Below the pieces are notes generated by a model that worked only from the letters and a program-made list of their open reading frames with translations, had not been told where the DNA came from and ran no database searches. Positions 59,004 through 64,000 of a stretch of DNA of 64,000 bases are shown one piece after another. The stretch covers positions 47,299 to 111,298 of the forward strand of contig JBMNPJ010000010.1 in assembly GCA_050943535.1 (NCBI GenBank). The letters run 5' to 3'. Source of the stretch: Massiliimalia sp050943535 (GTDB lineage Bacteria > Bacillota > Clostridia > Oscillospirales > Ruminococcaceae). Each line of letters starts with the position of its first letter. Positions within the stretch are counted from its first letter, which is position 1. Position numbers and translations under genes: made by a program.

Positions 59004-59690
59004 AAAAGCAGCTTGACATCAAAAAGCTCCTTGTTTTGAACCTGCCGTATATTCTGATGGGCTTGTTTGCCACCAACTTCGGTGAAGGATGGCGGATGGC
59101 CGTGGGCGCGGACGCTTCGGCAAAAATGCTCTCGTTCTTCTCCACACTGCCGGAGGCGCTTGCCAGCTGGTGGCCCAGCCTGCACCCGCTGGACCTGCTG
59201 GTGGGCCTGTGCTGCGGCGGTGGCCTGCGGCTGGCGGTCTATCTCAAGAGCAAGAACGCCAAGAAGTACCGGCATGGCATGGAGTACGGCTCCGCCCGCT
59301 GGGGAACCCATGAGGATATTGCGCCTTATATCGACCCGGTATTCCAGAACAATGTGATTCTGACCAAAACCGAGAGCCTGACCATGAACAGCCGCCCCAA
59401 GGACCCCAAAACGGCGCGAAATAAAAATGTTCTGGTAATCGGCGGCTCCGGTTCCGGTAAGACCCGGTTCTGGTTGAAGCCCAACCTGATGCAGATGCAC
59501 AGCTCCTATGTGGTCACAGACCCCAAAGGCACCATCCTGGTGGAGTGCGGCAAGATGCTCCAGCGCGGCACCCCCAAGCTGGGCAAGGACGGCAAGCCCA
59601 TGAAGGATAAGCACGGCAAGGTCATCTATGAGCCGTACCGGATTAAGGTTCTCAATACCATCAACTTCAAGAAATCCATGCACTACAATC
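59000..59690 (+). CDS. VirD4-like conjugal coupling protein, exon 1
   Basis: The first 230 codons of a CD1115-type VirD4 ATPase. Two membrane segments (about residues 10-25 and 60-80) precede Walker A GGSGSGKTR (about 147-155). The frame is cut after the first base of codon 231 by the group II intron at 59691; continuing into the intron ends at a stop after 66 bases. Joined to exon 2 (62405-63543) it gives an uninterrupted 609-residue protein. It should feed relaxed DNA to the mating channel. Overlap with pcfB shows coupling. Confidence 0.93.
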
Positions 59691-62404
59691 GTGCGACTTG
59701 TTCGCCGCTGAAAAGGCGGCGCACAGCGCTGTTTTTAATCAGTTCTGTGAACTGATAATTCGAGAGGTGGAACGATAGGGTAACGCCTTGAAACGTCTCC
59801 CCTGATACTCCGGCATGCGTCATCAGTCTGTGATGAGGTGTGAAGCCCGGTAAAGTCGGCAGAAAGGTGCCGTAACAGATAACGCTGACGAAACCTGTCC
59901 AGAGGTGGACAGCGCACCCCATATGCCGGGGGTCTATAAAATACCTATGGTGAGAATGGCAGCAATGCCTGACGAAACTCCCGAATGTAAAGGTCTAAAA
60001 GTGCCACATACAGAAATGTATGTGTGGGTTCATGCCCAGACAGTGCGGTTTAGTAGGAATGGTTGTTACGAACCACCGTGATGTGTTACAGGCACATGCA
60101 AGCTGTCAGGCTTAGAGGGAACACCTAAGGGTATATATGCACAGATAGAATTATCGGAACAAGGAAAGGCAGAGAATCCTATGGATAATCCGGCGAAGAA
60201 CAATAAGCGGATGAATCTCTGCTGAAAGGTCGTGGTCGAACTGTCGATGTTGCCTGCGAAAAAGAGGGCGATGGAGGAATGGCCACAAGTCAGGCAGAAA
60301 ATCAGCAGTACACACTCTCTAATCATGCAGTCGAGTAAGAATAAGAAATTGTCACTCGAATCAATGAAACGGGGTGATGTACATGACACAAAAAGCTAAA
60401 AAAAGAAGTAAACTGCGCCATGCGGAATACTATGACATGCAGAACATCTTTGATGAACTGTATGCAAAAAGCAGAGATGGAGAGATATTTAATAATCTCG
60501 TAGAAATTATTGTGGCACCAAATAACATCATGCTTGCTTTCAGAAATATTAAAAGCAATGATGGGAGCCATACCGCCGGCACAGACGGGAGAACGATAGA
60601 ATCACTGGCAGATATGCCGGAAGAAGATTTTGTCTCCCTTATTCAAAAACAGTTTACAAGGTATGTGCCAAAAACAGTAAGGAGGGTAGAGATTCCCAAA
60701 CCAAATGGGAAATTAAGACCGTTAGGCATACCGTGTATCATAGACCGGATTGTACAGCAATGCATATTACAGGTCATGGAGCCAATCTGTGAAGCAAAGT
60801 TTTATGAACATTCTTACGGCTTCAGACCTTGCAGGAGCGCTGAAAACGCTGTCTCCTACGCTTACGGACTGGCTCAAAGGAACAAACTCCACTATGTAGT
60901 AGATGTGGATATAAAGGGTTTCTTTGACAACGTAAATCATAGAAAGCTGTTACAGCAGATATGGACGCTGGGTATACGGGATACCAAACTGATTCAGATA
61001 ATCAAAGCAATGCTGAAAGCGCCAATTCAAATGCCAGATGGAGAAATCTTATATCCAGACAGGGGAACCCCTCAGGGCGGCATACTTTCCCCGCTGTTAG
61101 CCAACATTGTCCTGAACGAACTGGACTGGTGGATAGCGTCACAGTGGGAGGGTATGGCAGACCATATGAAGTCTCCTTGTAAGGTCACATATTATCCGAA
61201 TGGGGCAGAGAAAAAGTGCAACAGCTACACGGCGCTCAAAAAGAGCAACCTCAAGGAAATGCGTATAGTCCGGTATGCAGATGATTTTAAAATCTTTTGC
61301 AGAAACTGTAAGGACGCTGACAGAGCATACCATGCGGTTAAGGACTGGCTGCTAAAGCGGCTCAAACTGGAAATTTCTGATGAAAAATCAAAGGTCACAA
61401 ATCTCAGGAAAAGAGACAGTGAATTTTTGGGGTTCCGTATGAAGCTGATAAGGAAACGCAGGACATGGGTAATCAGTTCAAATGTCTGTGACAAGGCAAT
61501 GTCGCATATGCAGAAAGAACTCTCAAAAGCAATTATAGAGATTCAAAACAGCAAGACAGCAAGTGACATAAAGAGCAACATTCACGAATACAACGCCAAA
61601 GTCATAGGTATGCAGAACTATTATTGCATTGCTACGAGGATAAATCTGAATTTCAGCCGAATGGCTCATGTGAATAACGGTCGCTTTCTCCATCGGATAG
61701 ATGGATATAAAAAGCAGGGCGAGCTAAACAACAAATACTTAAAAAACCGGTATGGAAAATCGAAGCAAATGCGCTGGATTGGAGATACACCAGTAGTACC
61801 TCTGGCATATGTGCAGTTTAAGATACCAATGCGCAAGAGCAGGAAAATCAATCCATATACTCCGGACGGAAGAATGGAAATCCACAGCAATCTGAAACTG
61901 AACGTTGAAGATATGCTCTGGCTCATGCGTCATCCGGTAACGGGAGAAACGGTACAGTTCAATGATAACCGAATCTCTCTCTATGCCGGACAGGAAGGTA
62001 AATGTGCAATCACCGGGGAACATCTGGAAGTGACTCACTGTATTTGTTACAGAAAATCGAATGAGTGTAAAAATGGCAGAGACAGTTACCGTAATCTGTT
62101 GCTTTTATCACCTACCGGATATGAACTTATCTCAACAACAGACAGTATAAAGTTCGCTACACTGACAAAGAAGTATGATTTGAATAAGGCACAAATTACT
62201 AAAGTAAACAAACTGCGTGTTGCCGCAGGATTGGCAGAAATGTCAATGTAAATCGTAACAAACTGATTTAGCTAATGTGAAAGAGTGAGTGTGTATCACT
62301 GCTGAAACTATGCTTGATGGGGCGCCGGATGCGGTGAAAATCGCATGTCCGGTGCTAGCCGGGGGAAAAGCCGGAGATAACATCAAAGGCTTACCTATCG
62401 GAAC
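59691..62404 (+). mobile_element. Complete group II intron in virD4
   Basis: The 2714-base intron starts GTGCG and ends AC, as group II introns do. Domain V is the 34-nt hairpin at 62322-62355, with CGC triad, GAAA tetraloop and two-base bulge (TG at 62346-62347). Candidate domain VI follows at 62356-62404, with an A eight bases from the end as the branch point. GGTTGT (60061-60066) can pair with the last six exon bases ACAATC, as EBS1-IBS1 with one G-U. It encodes a maturase in domain IV. Removal restores the virD4 frame exactly. Confidence 0.95.
60383..62251 (+). CDS. ltrA: Group II intron reverse transcriptase/maturase with degenerate HNH domain
   Basis: A 622-residue protein (625 from the GTG at 60374). 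RT motifs are complete: KPNGKLRPLGIPCIIDRIVQQ, YGFRPCRSAENAV, GTPQGGILSPLLANIVLNELD and the catalytic RYADDFKIF (about residue 297). Domain X follows near 390-470. The C-terminal part begins GKCAITGEHLE as HNH domains of these proteins do, but the usual paired histidines and the later H-x-L-x-H are replaced (THCICYRK, GYELIST). Splicing and reverse transcription should work; second-strand cleavage may not. GGGGTGAT precedes the ATG. Confidence 0.93.
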   Translation: MTQKAKKRSKLRHAEYYDMQNIFDELYAKSRDGEIFNNLVEIIVAPNNIMLAFRNIKSNDGSHTAGTDGRTIESLADMPEEDFVSLIQKQFTRYVPKTVRRVEIPKPNGKLRPLGIPCIIDRIVQQCILQVMEPICEAKFYEHSYGFRPCRSAENAVSYAYGLAQRNKLHYVVDVDIKGFFDNVNHRKLLQQIWTLGIRDTKLIQIIKAMLKAPIQMPDGEILYPDRGTPQGGILSPLLANIVLNELDWWIASQWEGMADHMKSPCKVTYYPNGAEKKCNSYTALKKSNLKEMRIVRYADDFKIFCRNCKDADRAYHAVKDWLLKRLKLEISDEKSKVTNLRKRDSEFLGFRMKLIRKRRTWVISSNVCDKAMSHMQKELSKAIIEIQNSKTASDIKSNIHEYNAKVIGMQNYYCIATRINLNFSRMAHVNNGRFLHRIDGYKKQGELNNKYLKNRYGKSKQMRWIGDTPVVPLAYVQFKIPMRKSRKINPYTPDGRMEIHSNLKLNVEDMLWLMRHPVTGETVQFNDNRISLYAGQEGKCAITGEHLEVTHCICYRKSNECKNGRDSYRNLLLLSPTGYELISTTDSIKFATLTKKYDLNKAQITKVNKLRVAAGLAEMSM

Positions 62405-63543
62405 CCTTTGCCTACATCCACTCCGAAAAGGACATCTTGAAACTGGTCACGACGCTGATTGCCAACACCAAGGGCGAGGGCAAGGCCGGGGACGATTTCT
62501 GGGTCAAGGCGGAAACGCTTTTGTACTGCGCTCTCATCGGGTATATCCACTACGAGGCCCCGGTGGAGGAACAGAATTTCTCCACTCTCATCGAGTTCAT
62601 CAACGCGATGGAGGTCCGGGAGGATGACGAGGAATTCAAAAACCCGGTGGACCTGATGTTTGATGCGCTGGAGGCGGAGAAGCCCAATCACTTCGCCGTC
62701 CGCCAGTACAAGAAGTACAAGCTGGCAGCTGGCAAAACCGCAAAATCCATCCTGATTTCCTGCGGTGCGCGCCTTGCCGTGTTCGACATTGCGGAACTGC
62801 GGGAGGTCACTTCCTACGACGAGCTGGAACTGGATACCTTGGGAGATTGCCGGACTGCATTGTTCCTCATTATGAGCGATACAGATGATAGCTTTAACTT
62901 CCTGATCTCCATGTGCTACACCCAGCTGTTCAACCTCTTGTGCGAAAAGGCAGACGATGTGTACGGCGGGCGGTTGCCGGTCCATGTGCGCTGTCTCATT
63001 GACGAGTGTGCCAACATCGGCCAGATACCCCGGCTGGAAAAGCTGGTTGCCACCATCCGAAGCCGTGAGATCTCCGCCTGTCTGGTGCTGCAAGCACAGT
63101 CCCAGCTGAAAGCCATCTACAAGGACAACGCCGACACCATCATCGGCAACATGGATACCTCCATCTTCCTGGGCGGCAAGGAACCGACTACCCTCAAAGA
63201 GCTGGCCGCCGTGCTGGGCAAGGAAACCATCGACACCTACAACACCGGCGAGAGCCGTGGGCGGGAAACCTCCCACTCTCTCAACTACCAGAAGCTCGGC
63301 AAAGAGCTTATGAGCCAGGATGAACTGGCCGTCATGGACGGCGGCAAGTGTATCCTCCAGCTGCGTGGTGTGCGGCCTTTCCTTTCGGATAAGTACGACA
63401 TCACCAAGCACCCCAATTTCAAATACACAGCCGATGCAGACGAAAAGAACGCTTTTGACATTGAAGCGTTCCTGTCCACCCGGCTGAAACTCAAGCCCAA
63501 TGAGGTCTACGATGTGTACGAAGTAGACGCAGAGGGCGCTTAA
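62405..63543 (+). CDS. VirD4-like conjugal coupling protein, exon 2
   Basis: Residues 231-609 of the coupling protein, starting PFAYIHSEKDILKLVTTLI after joining. It has Walker B RCLIDECANIGQI (about 425-437) and SREISACLVLQAQSQLK after it. A TTG at 62437 could in principle start a short form, but no ribosome site is near. The two exons together contain everything needed for an active TraG/VirD4 ATPase, so function depends on intron splicing. Confidence 0.93.
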
Positions 63544-63759
63544 ATCTGTTCCGCTGTGAAAGGAGTGATCGTATCTATTCGCCGCAACTGCCCTTATGGG
63601 GCCATTGGCGTACAAAGCGGACAATCACCAAAAAATAATAAAAAAAGGAGGACAGCCGGAATCGGCCCCCGGAAACCGGGCGGCAGATTGCTCCGGCTTT
63701 TGTATGCCTATGAATGACTAAATCAACCTTTTTCAAATGATTCCGGCTAACTATAATTT
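63544..63759 (+). other. Gap between virD4 and the Maff2-like gene, with a possible 53-codon frame
   Basis: A frame from GTG 63556 to TGA 63717 encodes RRNCPYGAIGVQSGQSPK and a basic Gly/Arg-rich tail. The ribosome site is poor and I do not recognise the product, so it is not called as a gene. AAAAAAGGAGG at 63643-63653 has no start codon at proper distance. CCCCCGGAAACCGGGCGG can form a small hairpin. Confidence 0.35.
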
Positions 63760-63900
63760 ATGGAATTTTTTACTCAGGCTATCACTGTTCTGAAAACTCT
63801 CGTTATCGCTCTGGGCGCTGGTCTCGGCATCTGGGGTGTCATCAACCTGCTGGAAGGTTACGGCAATGACAACCCCGGCGCGAATGCTCATGTACGGTAA
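63760..63900 (+). pseudogene. Maff2-type small membrane protein, probably truncated or interrupted
   Basis: The frame begins EFFTQAITVLKTLVIALGAG, continues LGIWGVINLLEGYGNDNPGA and then reads NAHVR and stops, 46 residues in all. Up to NPGA it fits the Maff2/VirB2-like proteins that follow virD4 in these elements. Those usually continue for another 25 or so residues with a second hydrophobic segment, absent here. The DNA after about 63883 reads unlike the family, suggesting an insertion or deletion point. No ribosome site precedes the ATG; TATAAT overlaps its position, so a leaderless mRNA is conceivable. Confidence 0.6.
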
Positions 63901-64000
63901 GGAAGCAAGCAACCGAAAACAAGAGATAGACCGCCAGCACTACACTATTCCGAACCAAAGACCAAAAGATAAGCATTGTGGGAAAATCTAAACTTTTGGA

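Noticed and set aside
62395..63624. A 409-codon minus-strand frame opposite virD4 exon 2
   Set aside because: It mirrors GC-biased codons of a clear VirD4 sequence and lacks a start signal and family features.

Overview
The window looks like chromosomal DNA of a Gram-positive Clostridia-type bacterium, probably Oscillospirales or Ruminococcaceae-like. This is judged from strong AGGAGG ribosome binding sites, frequent TTG and GTG starts, FabK instead of FabI, zinc-type S14 and S4, DUF896, PcfB, Maff2 and CD1115-type VirD4 proteins, and a GAAC-N4-GTTC LexA site. No rRNA genes or CRISPR arrays were seen.

Layout. 1-4.4 kb: end of a GH125 alpha-mannosidase gene, then a three-gene operon (ROK sugar kinase, M81 and M24 peptidase homologues). 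4.4-4.9 kb: a gene-free stretch with a dispersed repeat and a cluster of DnaA-box-like motifs. 4.9-10.3 kb, minus strand: a 51-residue membrane protein, a GntR/YtrA-type regulator with its ABC ATPase and DUF6449 permease, and aroE-aroK. 10.6-20.6 kb: fatty acid synthesis, with fabD divergent from fabH-fabK-fabG-fabF-accB-fabZ-accC-accD-accA-acpP; a repeat sits between accD and accA. 20.7-36.9 kb: a complete S10-spc-alpha ribosomal protein superoperon (rpsJ to rplQ, with secY, adk, map, a KOW protein, infA and rpoA). 37-42.7 kb: an AbrB-like regulator, an HD protein, a probable SOS-controlled radical SAM pair, then lipoprotein, pentapeptide, cupin, DUF896 and NUDIX genes. 42.7-43.3 kb: a 630-base hairpin-rich repeat array. 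43.3-48.8 kb, minus strand: MFS transporter, proS, an unknown membrane protein and lepA. 49.3-49.6 kb: two identical tRNA-Lys genes. 49.7-52.8 kb, minus strand: an ECF sigma factor coupled to an unknown 407-residue protein, and a HAD-GNAT fusion. 53.2-54.0 kb: rplM-rpsI.

From about 54.1 kb to the end lies one end of an integrative conjugative element next to rpsI. It carries phased repeats, tandem terminators, parA, parB, small unknown genes, a RepA-like initiator, an antirepressor, pcfB, virD4 and a Maff2-type gene. virD4 is split by a complete 2.7 kb group II intron whose maturase has lost its HNH histidines. The Maff2 gene diverges abruptly near its end, so a second insertion may start there.

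The least explained items are the sigma factor plus 407-residue protein unit, the five-copy dispersed repeat, the DnaA-box-like cluster at 4.6-4.8 kb and the phased repeats at the element end. All similarity statements come from reading the sequence and from remembered family features; no search was run.
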